In this document: positions 36,001-42,508 of the stretch, in pieces | Position numbering within the stretch: the stretch's first letter is position 1 | Layout: every line of letters begins with the position of its first letter | DNA from: an uncultured Adlercreutzia sp. | GTDB lineage: Bacteria; Actinomycetota; Coriobacteriia; Coriobacteriales; Eggerthellaceae | Direction: 5' to 3' | NCBI GenBank assembly: GCA_910589165.1 | Contig: CAJUSP010000012.1 | Span: 1 to 64,000, forward strand | DNA: 64,000 nt | Made by a program: the position numbers and the translations under genes | The notes under the pieces: generated by a model | Told to the model about the DNA's origin: nothing | Seen by the model: the letters and a program-made list of their open reading frames with translations, nothing else | Database searches by the model: none

Positions 36001-36722
36001 AGGTGGACAGCTACCAGTACAACTCCGAGAACTACCTGAACAAGCCCTACCACGGCATCGAGGGCGTGGCCAACAGCCCGCAGACCGACAACGGCGACGT
36101 TGACAACCTCGAGGCCTACAAGAAGGCCGTGAAGGAGAACCCGGAGGCCACCTTCATCTGCACCTCCGGCGCTCGCCAGCCTGTGTACTTCCACTCCGAG
36201 CATCGCCAGCTGCCCTGGTGCCGCGAGCTGTGGCCGTCCCCGCGCTTCGAGATGAACCCGAAGGACGCTGCCAAGCTGGGTCTGGAGCAGGGCGACTGGG
36301 TATGGGTGCGCACGCCTTGGGGCGCTATCCGCGAGGTCGTGGACTTGTACTACGGCATCAAGGAAGGCACCACCAACGCCAACCATGCCTGGTGGTACCC
36401 CGAGATGGACCACTCCGCCCATGGCTTCGAGCTGGTCGGCATCAACTGCACCATGGACAAGTACGCCCAGTGCTGGATCTGCGGTGCCTCTCAGCTGCGC
36501 GGCAACCCCGTCGTGGTCTACAAGGCTACCGAGGAGAACTCGCCGTTCGGCAACCCGGTGCCGTGCGATCCGTGGGGCAACGAGGCCATCACCAACGCCA
36601 ACGACCCGCGTCTGAAGGAATGGATGGCCAACGACCCGCGTCTGGACGACTCCAAGGTGGAGCTCACCTTCGCCGCCGCGAACGCCAAGGGCCTGCAGAC
36701 CATCAGCCTCATCAAGGAATAA
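33078..36722 (+). CDS. TAT-exported molybdopterin oxidoreductase catalytic subunit, locus 2 (DmsA-like)
   Basis: 1,214 residues, 161 longer than the locus-1 enzyme. TAT signal LTRRSFLKA with an Ala-rich cleavage zone. The N-terminal Cys motif CCRACGKCECG and then HCCAKSQSS bind a 4Fe-4S cluster; one extra Cys relative to locus 1. YEICKGPRHFGG places Cys183 at the presumed Mo-ligand position. The C-terminal molybdopterin dinucleotide domain begins at YFHSEHRQLPWCRELWPSP. Much of the added length is between residues about 360-450 and 590-650. GAGAGGAGGG precedes the ATG. Same subfamily as dmsA1; substrate unknown. Confidence 0.92.
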   Translation: MAKLSLTRRSFLKAAAVTGAASTLSFAAAPSAALAEGVDESAGEVKRIRSCCRACGKCECGVWVTVQDNKVIKVEGDESNAHSRGHCCAKSQSSMLALYHPDRLRYVMKRTNPKGEDDPGWVRVDFATAMDEIGAKYNEIIDKYEGKAIFSMGGTSRVWAQPPYGTLKSVFGTHNFHSAYEICKGPRHFGGVLTDEKGSPWMEVEQGPIVYVQWGTASEYSNYDSTNRTVVDCSQRAYKHILVDPRMSPLGKEADLWLPIRVGTDLCLSLGWLKWIVDNDAYDKNFVKRWSNGPFLYNPEADGKTYKGYFLEMNGGIQMTSRLITEADLDREWVSQFWEPAPAEYSYRRFICWDAANEKPTYWDAEACQWEGEKHKIPTTGTWIEHPYKPIIADAWLPDPSKFADPSDPAYDAYWTGEGNERGAKSNPKGLPKDPELWPDGVQVKLANGKMIEAKSVWQEWEHNLEEYTLDYVSQVTEVPADKIEEAVRIYTTRLNPLHGNGGIHYQLAPDQTGHAVQNTRALQLIACLTGNSDEPAGNRGSSKAQVDGCCGRANMLVTDHEPVDWGIREGIGSMELGDTPRDLSIEDQIPLIQNFVQYLQNENSPLMERYGNHIPTDEEARIIAMRKGGDYKSSRSYPGLKTPFEANADQISAERFPLLRFWNSWTDASSIWDAIREIDSPYKLHGGICMSGDFMNQSNLLEAWDALTQLDFWVDINLWSCPNNGCADYVFPCTHWLETNTGRVSQGAGGIFGAGQRCVEPIGDVVFDPTFVVCLHKSMGVPFNDRDPEYDEWLNLDYHDFIQSGGTVGYEEQEYRVLKDATDWWKTEEFPEGPDFPQYAAKFQEEGWFDCRKWHPERWGTYRRWEMGYRRQQAGYNLYAAVDEKCAFGTPTGKVEIWSTICESYIGDEVTESYVMETPGTTVKVGDKTPYFAEVCSPDRAAYAGDIPDIDKFPHWFEPKNSRVQAPELYDAAQVDSYQYNSENYLNKPYHGIEGVANSPQTDNGDVDNLEAYKKAVKENPEATFICTSGARQPVYFHSEHRQLPWCRELWPSPRFEMNPKDAAKLGLEQGDWVWVRTPWGAIREVVDLYYGIKEGTTNANHAWWYPEMDHSAHGFELVGINCTMDKYAQCWICGASQLRGNPVVVYKATEENSPFGNPVPCDPWGNEAITNANDPRLKEWMANDPRLDDSKVELTFAAANAKGLQTISLIKE

Positions 36723-36740
36723 AGGAAGGAGGTAAACGCA

Positions 36741-37400
36741 ATGTCCAATCTTGCAATCATCACGGACCTGAACCGCTGCACGGGCTGCCTCGCCTGCACC
36801 GTGGCCTGCAAGGCCATCAACGGCGTCGACGTGGGCAACTTCTGGATCAAGACCCTGCGCGTGGGACCGCATCCCACCGAGGGCGGCAGCGGCACCTTCC
36901 CGGACGTGGAGATGTACTTCCTCCCCGTTCAGTGCCAGCACTGCGAGAACCCCGAGTGCGTGAAGGTATGCCCGACCGAGGCCTCGCACGTGGCCGAGGA
37001 CGGCACCATCCAGATCGACAAGGACAAGTGCATCGGCTGCCAGTTCTGCGCCCTTGCCTGCCCCTACGGCGTGCGCTACCTGAACCAGACCGAGCGCGTC
37101 GTCGAGAAGTGCACGCTCTGCGAGCAGCGTACCGTTCAGGGCGAGCTGCCCCAGTGCGTGGCCCAGTGCGGCGCCCGCGCCCGCTTCTTCGGCGATCTTG
37201 ACAACGGTGTCGAGAACTTCGAGGCCCCCGCGCACCCCGACAGCCCCGGCTGCGGCTACGACGAGATGACGCAGACCCGCGTCAAGCTCAAGGACTACGT
37301 GGAAGCCTTTACCGAGAACGATATTCACCACCTCACCAACAAGGGCAACAACCCCAAGCTCATGTACCTGTTGCGTGAAGGCCGAAAGTGGAGGGAGTAA
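36741..37400 (+). CDS. Four-cluster ferredoxin subunit, locus 2 (DmsB/NrfC-like)
   Basis: 219 residues with the four Cys sets CTGCLACTVAC, CQHCENPECVKVCP, CIGCQFCALACPYG and CTLCEQ...CVAQCGARARFFGD. It is closely similar to dmsB1 along its length. AAGGAAGGAGG precedes the ATG. It should carry electrons between the membrane anchor at 37407-38321 and the catalytic subunit. Confidence 0.93.
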   Translation: MSNLAIITDLNRCTGCLACTVACKAINGVDVGNFWIKTLRVGPHPTEGGSGTFPDVEMYFLPVQCQHCENPECVKVCPTEASHVAEDGTIQIDKDKCIGCQFCALACPYGVRYLNQTERVVEKCTLCEQRTVQGELPQCVAQCGARARFFGDLDNGVENFEAPAHPDSPGCGYDEMTQTRVKLKDYVEAFTENDIHHLTNKGNNPKLMYLLREGRKWRE

Positions 37401-37406
37401 GTACTA

Positions 37407-38321
37407 ATGGAGATCCAATGGCCCCTTATTCTCTTCACCTTCTTTAACTGCCTGGCCGGCGGCATCTTCCTCGTGCAGGGTATTCTCACCCTGGCGGGGA
37501 AGGGCAAGCAGATGCAGCTCGCGTCCTGCGTGTCCGCCATTGTGGCCCTGGCCGTGGGCGGTCTGGCGGTGTTCTTCCACCTGCAGCACCCGCTGCGCAT
37601 GCTGAACGGCTTCGGGCATCTGAGCTCCGGCATCACCATCGAGCTGATCTTCGTGATCGTGTTCGCCATCGCCGTGGTGCTGTACTTCCTCATGATGCGC
37701 CGCTCCGAGGAGGGCGTGGCCCCCAAGTGGTGCGCCGTGGTCGCCATCGTGGTGTCGCTCGTGCTGCCGTTCGTGACCGGCGAGTCCTACCTCATGGCCG
37801 CCATCCCGGTGTGGAACACCATGCTGCTGCCCATCTACTACGTGGTTGCCACCTTCATGCTGGGCGGTTTCGCGGCCATGATCATCGCCGCGGTCACCAA
37901 GTGCGAGGATGCCGTTAAGCTCGCGTCCACCGTGGCCTTCATCGGCACCGTGGTGACGGCCATCGTCACCATCGTGTACGCCGTGGCCATCTCCGGCATG
38001 GGCTCCGAGTACACCGAGATGGAGTACTACTTCGACCCGACGCTGCCCGACGTGGCCATGCGCCAGGCCGAGGCCGTGACCGCCGCCATCATGACCGGCG
38101 AGCATGCCATGGCCTTCTGGCTGGGCGCCGTGGTTATCGGCTGCGCGGTGCCGGCGGTGCTTTCCGGCCTGGTGATGGTCGGCAAGATCAGCGCCGACAA
38201 GGCCCTCGTGGTGGCCATCGTTGCCATCGTGTGCGCCATCATCGGCACCATCGTGTGGCGCGTGCTGCTCTACGAGGTAGCCGTGAACGCCCTCATCCAG
38301 TTCCAGTGGGCGATGGAGTAA
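37407..38321 (+). CDS. Membrane anchor subunit, locus 2 (DmsC-like)
   Basis: 304 residues with about eight membrane helices, opening MEIQWPLILFTFF as in the locus-1 anchor. It starts 6 bases after the dmsB2 stop, with the ribosome site GGAGGGAG inside the end of dmsB2. Expected to exchange electrons with menaquinone. Confidence 0.87.
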   Translation: MEIQWPLILFTFFNCLAGGIFLVQGILTLAGKGKQMQLASCVSAIVALAVGGLAVFFHLQHPLRMLNGFGHLSSGITIELIFVIVFAIAVVLYFLMMRRSEEGVAPKWCAVVAIVVSLVLPFVTGESYLMAAIPVWNTMLLPIYYVVATFMLGGFAAMIIAAVTKCEDAVKLASTVAFIGTVVTAIVTIVYAVAISGMGSEYTEMEYYFDPTLPDVAMRQAEAVTAAIMTGEHAMAFWLGAVVIGCAVPAVLSGLVMVGKISADKALVVAIVAIVCAIIGTIVWRVLLYEVAVNALIQFQWAME

Positions 38322-38332
38322 GCGTTTGAACG

Positions 38333-38628
38333 GGGCGCCGACGACTCTGGTCGGTCGGAGGCGCCATTAAAAGGAACCAAGGCAGGGCGGTTGCACCTAT
38401 CACTTCGCCCCGCAGGCATCGTACGAGCCGCCCTGCTTGTTCCGCACTTGAGGTTGTCCCCAAAATGGCGGTTCTGCTTACCTTGCGTAAGCCGAAGGCG
38501 CTCATGCGGCCCCGAAATGACGGTTCTGCTTAACGGGGTGGCCTTAAAAGCACGGTTTTGCGTAGTTCGATGACAAAAAACGCCGAAATGCGCTGCACGC
38601 ATTAAGCAAAATCGTGCTTTTGCGGCCA
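38333..38628 (+). repeat. Structured intergenic element between dmsC2 and napG2
   Basis: This 339-base gap has no gene. It holds a hairpin after dmsC2 (GGCGCC...GGCGCC, about 38334-38365), a second (CAAGGCAGGGCGG / CCGCCCTGCTTG, about 38378-38440), and a third with 23-base arms at 38539-38561 and 38606-38628 (20 of 23 paired). A short motif close to ACGGTTYTGCTTA occurs three times direct (38468, 38520, 38553) and once inverted (38602-38615). Confidence 0.65.
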
Positions 38629-38660
38629 CATCGCTAAAAAGCTTTGAAGAGGAGGAAAGA

Positions 38661-39428
38661 ATGGCAGACGAGAAGAAGGTGGCGGCGGTGGAGGAGACCG
38701 CTGCAGCGCCGGATCCCGCGAGCGCCGACGTCGTTGCCGATCCCACGATGGAGAACGTGGACACGGCCGAGGCGAAGCGTGCGGGCAAGGGCGGCATCAC
38801 GCGCCGCGGCCTGTTCATCGGCGTGGGCTCTACGGTGGCCCTCATGGGCCTGGGTGCTTTGCGCTATGCGGGCCACAACCCGCTTAACCATCCGCCGGGA
38901 GGCCAGGACGAGGCGCATCTGGTGAGCGCGTGCATCCGCTGCGAACGCTGCTACGAGGCGTGCCCGCGCCAGGCCATCGTGCCGGCGAAGATCGAGGACG
39001 GCCTGCTTGGCATGCGCGCCCCCATGCTCGACTTCAACACGGGCAACTACTGCGACTTCTGCTACGAGGAAAACGGCGGCACCCCGAAGTGCGTTGAGGT
39101 GTGCCCCACCTGCGCGCTGGAGCTGCCGGCCGACTACCAGGTGGGCAACCCCGAGTCTGGCGAGACCGGTAACGTCATCATCGGCCTGGCCGAGATCGAC
39201 CCGCGCACCTGCCTGGCCTACCGCCTGACCGGCTGCCGCGACTGCTACGACGCCTGCAACTACGGCGCCATCGAGCTGAAGGACGAGGGCGGCGCGAACC
39301 CCATCCCCTATGTGGTGGAAGATCGCTGCAACGGCTGCGGCGCCTGCCAGGCCGTGTGCCTGTCGCTGTCGTCCGGTTCCATCAAGTCTACCGAGCGCGC
39401 CATCGTCGTGCGCCCCATCGAAGCGTAA
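38661..39428 (+). CDS. NapG-like TAT-exported ferredoxin, locus 2
   Basis: 255 residues. The twin-arginine motif GITRRGLFIG begins only at residue 46, after an unusually long Ala/Glu-rich N-terminus. Four 4Fe-4S sets follow: CIRCERCYEACPRQ, CDFCYEE...CVEVCPTCA, CRDCYDACNYGA (third Cys-Pro replaced by Cys-Asn) and CNGCGACQAVC. The phrase NHPPGGQDEAHLVSACIRCE parallels napG1. GAGGAGGAAAG precedes the ATG. It is coupled to napH2. Confidence 0.88.
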   Translation: MADEKKVAAVEETAAAPDPASADVVADPTMENVDTAEAKRAGKGGITRRGLFIGVGSTVALMGLGALRYAGHNPLNHPPGGQDEAHLVSACIRCERCYEACPRQAIVPAKIEDGLLGMRAPMLDFNTGNYCDFCYEENGGTPKCVEVCPTCALELPADYQVGNPESGETGNVIIGLAEIDPRTCLAYRLTGCRDCYDACNYGAIELKDEGGANPIPYVVEDRCNGCGACQAVCLSLSSGSIKSTERAIVVRPIEA

Positions 39429-39437
39429 GGGGAAGTC

Positions 39438-40502
39438 ATGGCTGACAACAAGAATCTGCAGGAGGCCGCAACCGCCGAGAAGGCGGCGAAGAAGGCGACG
39501 GCCGCCAGCGATGCGAAGAAGCTGAAGACGCGCAAGGTGCGCACCGTCGTGGGCGCCGTGGTGTTCGTGGGGCTTTCCGCGGGCCTTATCGCCGGCGTGA
39601 GCACCGGCACCATGTCCGGCTTCGGCTGGGAGACCATTTCCATGCTCTGCCCCCTGGGCGCCCTCGGCACCATGATCGCCACCAAGACGATGATCCCGCG
39701 CGCTGTGGTGTCGCTGCTCATCATCGCGGCCCTTGTGCTGCTCGTGGGCCGTGCCTTCTGCTCGTGGCTGTGCCCAACCATGCTCATCGACCGCATCCGC
39801 GACTTCTTCCGCTCGCCCAAGAAGCGTCGCCAGCTGGCCGAGGCGAAGAACTCCGAGATCAAGGCCATCTCGAAGCAGGAGATTGAGGCGCTGAAGGCGG
39901 CCAAGGCGGGCCATGCCTGCGGCGCTTGCGGCAAGTGCGCGCCGAAGCCCCACGGCAAGGTTGACTCGCGTCACGCGGTACTCGGCGGTGCCCTGCTTTC
40001 CACGGCCGTGTTCGGGTTCCCGGTGTTCTGCCTCGTGTGCCCGGTGGGCCTTACCTTCGCGACCGTGCTGCTGTTCTGGCGCGCGTTCGCCCATGGCGAT
40101 GCCACCATCGGCCTTATCCTCATTCCGGCGATGCTCATCATCGAGCTGTTCGTCCTGCGCAAGTGGTGCAGCAACTTCTGCCCGCTGTCGGCGCTGATGA
40201 ACCTGGTATCCCGCTTCTCGCGCACCTTCGTGCCGGTGATCGACGACGCCAAGTGCCTCGAGACCGCCAAGGAGGCCTCCTGCTCGCGTTGCGCCGAGGT
40301 GTGCGAGGCCGACATCAATATCCGCCACCCCGAATTCGGGCTACGCACCATGGCCGACTGCACCCGCTGCCGCGACTGCATAGACGTGTGCCCCACCAAG
40401 GCCATCACCATGCCAGTGTTCGTAGGGAAGAAAGCCGGCAAGACCGTCGTAGAAATCCCCGAACCGATCATGGACGACGATCTGCGCCCCAGTTTGGATT
40501 AG
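39438..40502 (+). CDS. NapH-like membrane iron-sulfur protein, locus 2
   Basis: 354 residues, four to five membrane helices, GRAFCSWLCPTM, FCLVCPVGL, KWCSNFCPLSAL and C-terminal clusters CSRCAEVCEAD and CTRCRDCIDVCPTKA, plus the loop trio CGACGKCAP. It corresponds part for part to the locus-1 protein. The first 37 residues are a basic, Lys/Ala-rich tail absent from locus 1. Probable quinol dehydrogenase paired with the upstream NapG-like protein. Confidence 0.88.
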   Translation: MADNKNLQEAATAEKAAKKATAASDAKKLKTRKVRTVVGAVVFVGLSAGLIAGVSTGTMSGFGWETISMLCPLGALGTMIATKTMIPRAVVSLLIIAALVLLVGRAFCSWLCPTMLIDRIRDFFRSPKKRRQLAEAKNSEIKAISKQEIEALKAAKAGHACGACGKCAPKPHGKVDSRHAVLGGALLSTAVFGFPVFCLVCPVGLTFATVLLFWRAFAHGDATIGLILIPAMLIIELFVLRKWCSNFCPLSALMNLVSRFSRTFVPVIDDAKCLETAKEASCSRCAEVCEADINIRHPEFGLRTMADCTRCRDCIDVCPTKAITMPVFVGKKAGKTVVEIPEPIMDDDLRPSLD

Positions 40503-40525
40503 GCGTATTCCGTCCATCTCGAATC

Positions 40526-40553
40526 CGTAGGGCAAGGGCCATGCCCTTGCCGC
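40526..40553 (+). repeat. REP-like palindrome, copy 3
   Basis: Exact 28-bp copy, 23 bases after napH2 and 52 bases before copy 4. Confidence 0.85.
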
Positions 40554-40577
40554 AAGAGGAAGAGTGCGGGTTCATCC

Positions 40578-40605
40578 CGTAGGGCAAGGGCCATGCCCTT
40601 GCCGC
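40578..40605 (+). repeat. REP-like palindrome, copy 4
   Basis: Exact 28-bp copy in the same orientation as copy 3. Copies 3 and 4 fill most of the napH2-ferredoxin gap. Confidence 0.85.
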
Positions 40606-40695
40606 TGATGCAAGAGGAAAACGCAAGAAGAAGGATTGATCGACGTTGATCGGACACTTTGGGAGAGGCGCCCGACCAGCAGAAGAGGAGCGATC

Positions 40696-42228
40696 ATGGT
40701 TGAGACGATTGATGCGGGGGCGCACCGCCATGTGGGCGCGGCGTTTACCGCGGTGAACAGCGATGCTATCCGCGTGCATCGCGAGCGCTGCGCCAAGGTG
40801 CGCAACCGCAATGTCGATTGCCTGAAGTGCGCGGCGGCCTGCACGTCGGGCTGCATTTCCCTGAAGGACGGGGAACTGGTCATCGACGCCGCGAAGTGCG
40901 TGGGCTGCGGCACCTGCGCCACGGTCTGCCCCACCTGCGCGCTGGAATCGCTGAACCCCACCGATGCGGAACTGAAGGCGGCCTGCGTGGCGGCGGCTTG
41001 CGCTGTTGCGCCGACGCCGGCTGAAGTTGAGGCGGGGCTTGCGCCTGCCGAGCCTCCGCGAGAGGTGGTTGTTGCCTGTAGCCAAGCGCAAGCGGCTCTT
41101 GGCGATATGCTCGCGCCGGGCTCGTGCGCCTCGGTTGTGTGCGCAGGGCGTGTGGATGAGTCGCTGCTGGCAGGGCTGGCAGCCGAGGACATCGGGCGCG
41201 TGACCGTGCTTTGCGGCCTGTGCGACCGCTGCGAGCAGCGCCATGGCCGGGCCACAGCGGAGCTTGTGGCCGAGACGACCCGGCTCGTGTTGGATGCTTG
41301 GGATTGCGCCATGGAGGTCGTCGTGACCGACGTGCCGCCGTCGAGCGTTCTGCGCGAGGGCACGGCAGCCCACGACGCCCTTGAGGCCCGCGACGCCTAC
41401 TTCGCCGAGGAGCGAGCCTGCCCGCCGGTACGGCGCGAGGTGGAGGCCCCGGAGTCTTCCGTAGCAGAGCGGCAAGGGCATGGCCCTTGCCCTACGCCAT
41501 TGGTTGACATTTCCATGGCTACGTCGTCGAGCGATGGCTCCACGGCTTCTGGCTCATCGTCGTCTGTGGATGGGGAAAGCGACGCCTTGCACCTCGATTC
41601 CGTAGGGCAAGGGCCATGCCCTTGCCGCCCAGATGAAGAGGATTTGACAGCTGCGGATAAGACGGCTGCTCCCGTTTCCCTTTCGTCTCCCGAGGCGGAG
41701 GCGGCTGATGCGACGGTGGGGCCGGGCATGCGGTTCTTCTGGAACTCGGGCCACAGCCGCAAGGTAGCCGCCCACTCCATGCACGTGATGAAGGACGGCA
41801 CGCTGCCCCATTTCCTGCCGGATCGACGCGAGCGCCTGCTCGATGCCCTGGCCCAGCTGGGCGAGCCGGCGGCCCCGAAGCTGGAATGCCGGCTGTGGGG
41901 GGCCGTGGTCATCGACGCCATGAAGTGCGAATCCTGCCGCATGTGCGCCACCTTCTGCCCTACCGGCGCCATCGCCAAGTTCGACAACCCCGACGGCACC
42001 CTCGGTGTCACCCACACCCCCGCCGACTGCGTGAAATGCGGCAGCTGTCAGGACATCTGCCCCGCTGACGCCATCACGCTGCTGGACGCGGTGCCCACCT
42101 CCTGGCTCGTAAACGGCGAAAGCCACCGCTATGAGATGACGCCTCGCGCCGTCCAGCTAACCGACAACCCCCATCAAATTCTGGAGACCTTCCGCCTCAG
42201 CTTCAACGGAGACATTTTCGAGAGGTAG
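40696..42228 (+). CDS. Multi-cluster ferredoxin-type protein, locus 2, with repeat-derived insertion
   Basis: 510 residues, 116 longer than the locus-1 paralogue. The N-terminal clusters CLKCAAACTSG and CVGCGTCATVCPTC, the MvhD-like centre (VVCAGRVDESLL, CGLCDRCEQ) and the C-terminal clusters CESCRMCATFCPTGA and CVKCGSCQDICPADA are all kept. The extra length is a low-complexity Ser/Ala/Asp-rich stretch at about residues 255-355, between conserved ARDAYFAEE and MKDGTLPHFLPDRRER. Two copies of the 28-bp palindrome lie inside it, in opposite orientation, and are translated as RQGHGPCP and GQGPCPC. AGAAGAGGAG precedes the ATG. Confidence 0.82.
   Translation: MVETIDAGAHRHVGAAFTAVNSDAIRVHRERCAKVRNRNVDCLKCAAACTSGCISLKDGELVIDAAKCVGCGTCATVCPTCALESLNPTDAELKAACVAAACAVAPTPAEVEAGLAPAEPPREVVVACSQAQAALGDMLAPGSCASVVCAGRVDESLLAGLAAEDIGRVTVLCGLCDRCEQRHGRATAELVAETTRLVLDAWDCAMEVVVTDVPPSSVLREGTAAHDALEARDAYFAEERACPPVRREVEAPESSVAERQGHGPCPTPLVDISMATSSSDGSTASGSSSSVDGESDALHLDSVGQGPCPCRPDEEDLTAADKTAAPVSLSSPEAEAADATVGPGMRFFWNSGHSRKVAAHSMHVMKDGTLPHFLPDRRERLLDALAQLGEPAAPKLECRLWGAVVIDAMKCESCRMCATFCPTGAIAKFDNPDGTLGVTHTPADCVKCGSCQDICPADAITLLDAVPTSWLVNGESHRYEMTPRAVQLTDNPHQILETFRLSFNGDIFER
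41469..41496 (-). repeat. REP-like palindrome, copy 5 (inside a coding region, inverted)
   Basis: Same 28-bp unit in reverse orientation (loop ATG, right flank CTACG), translated as part of the locus-2 ferredoxin. Confidence 0.85.
41601..41628 (+). repeat. REP-like palindrome, copy 6 (inside a coding region)
   Basis: Exact 28-bp copy, 104 bases after copy 5 and in opposite orientation, also in frame within the locus-2 ferredoxin. Confidence 0.85.
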
Positions 42229-42283
42229 CAGGGCTGCATCTCCCGGCCGCTCCCCCGCGGTCACGCAGCTCGCATCTGCCCTT

Positions 42284-42332
42284 GCCTCGGCGCCCACTAT
42301 CCTCTTCAAGGGTGCCGAGGCTCTCTTTGTTC
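42284..42332 (+). terminator. Hairpin terminator after the locus-2 ferredoxin gene
   Basis: GCCTCGGCGCCC (42284-42295) and GGGTGCCGAGGC (42310-42321) form a 12-bp stem with one mismatch, followed by TCTCTTTGTTC. Confidence 0.75.
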
Positions 42333-42495
42333 TGAATGGCCTGACGGCCATTCAGACGTGCCGACGCTGCGGATCCGACAGGCACCTGCCCTCGCACTTC
42401 TGCGCTTTCCCTCACAGCCGGAGGCTGCTCGGCCGCGCATCAGCACGATTGCAGGCACCTGTCGGACCCTCGCTGACTTCCTTGGGCGAACCTGT
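42331..42495 (+). repeat. 137-bp dispersed element with leading hairpin, copy 2
   Basis: Hairpin TCTGAATGGCC / GGCCATTCAGA around TGAC (42331-42356), then the 137-bp unit at 42359-42495. The unit is about 92% identical to copy 1 by hand alignment, while the hairpin arms differ completely yet still pair perfectly. It lies between the convergent ferredoxin and histidine kinase genes. Confidence 0.85.
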
Positions 42496-42508
42496 GATGG
42501 TTTTGGTC

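Noticed and set aside
33198..37331. A 1,377-codon open frame on the minus strand opposite dmsA2 and dmsB2
   Set aside because: Same antisense artefact: the plus strand encodes recognisable Fe-S and molybdopterin motifs, the minus strand none.
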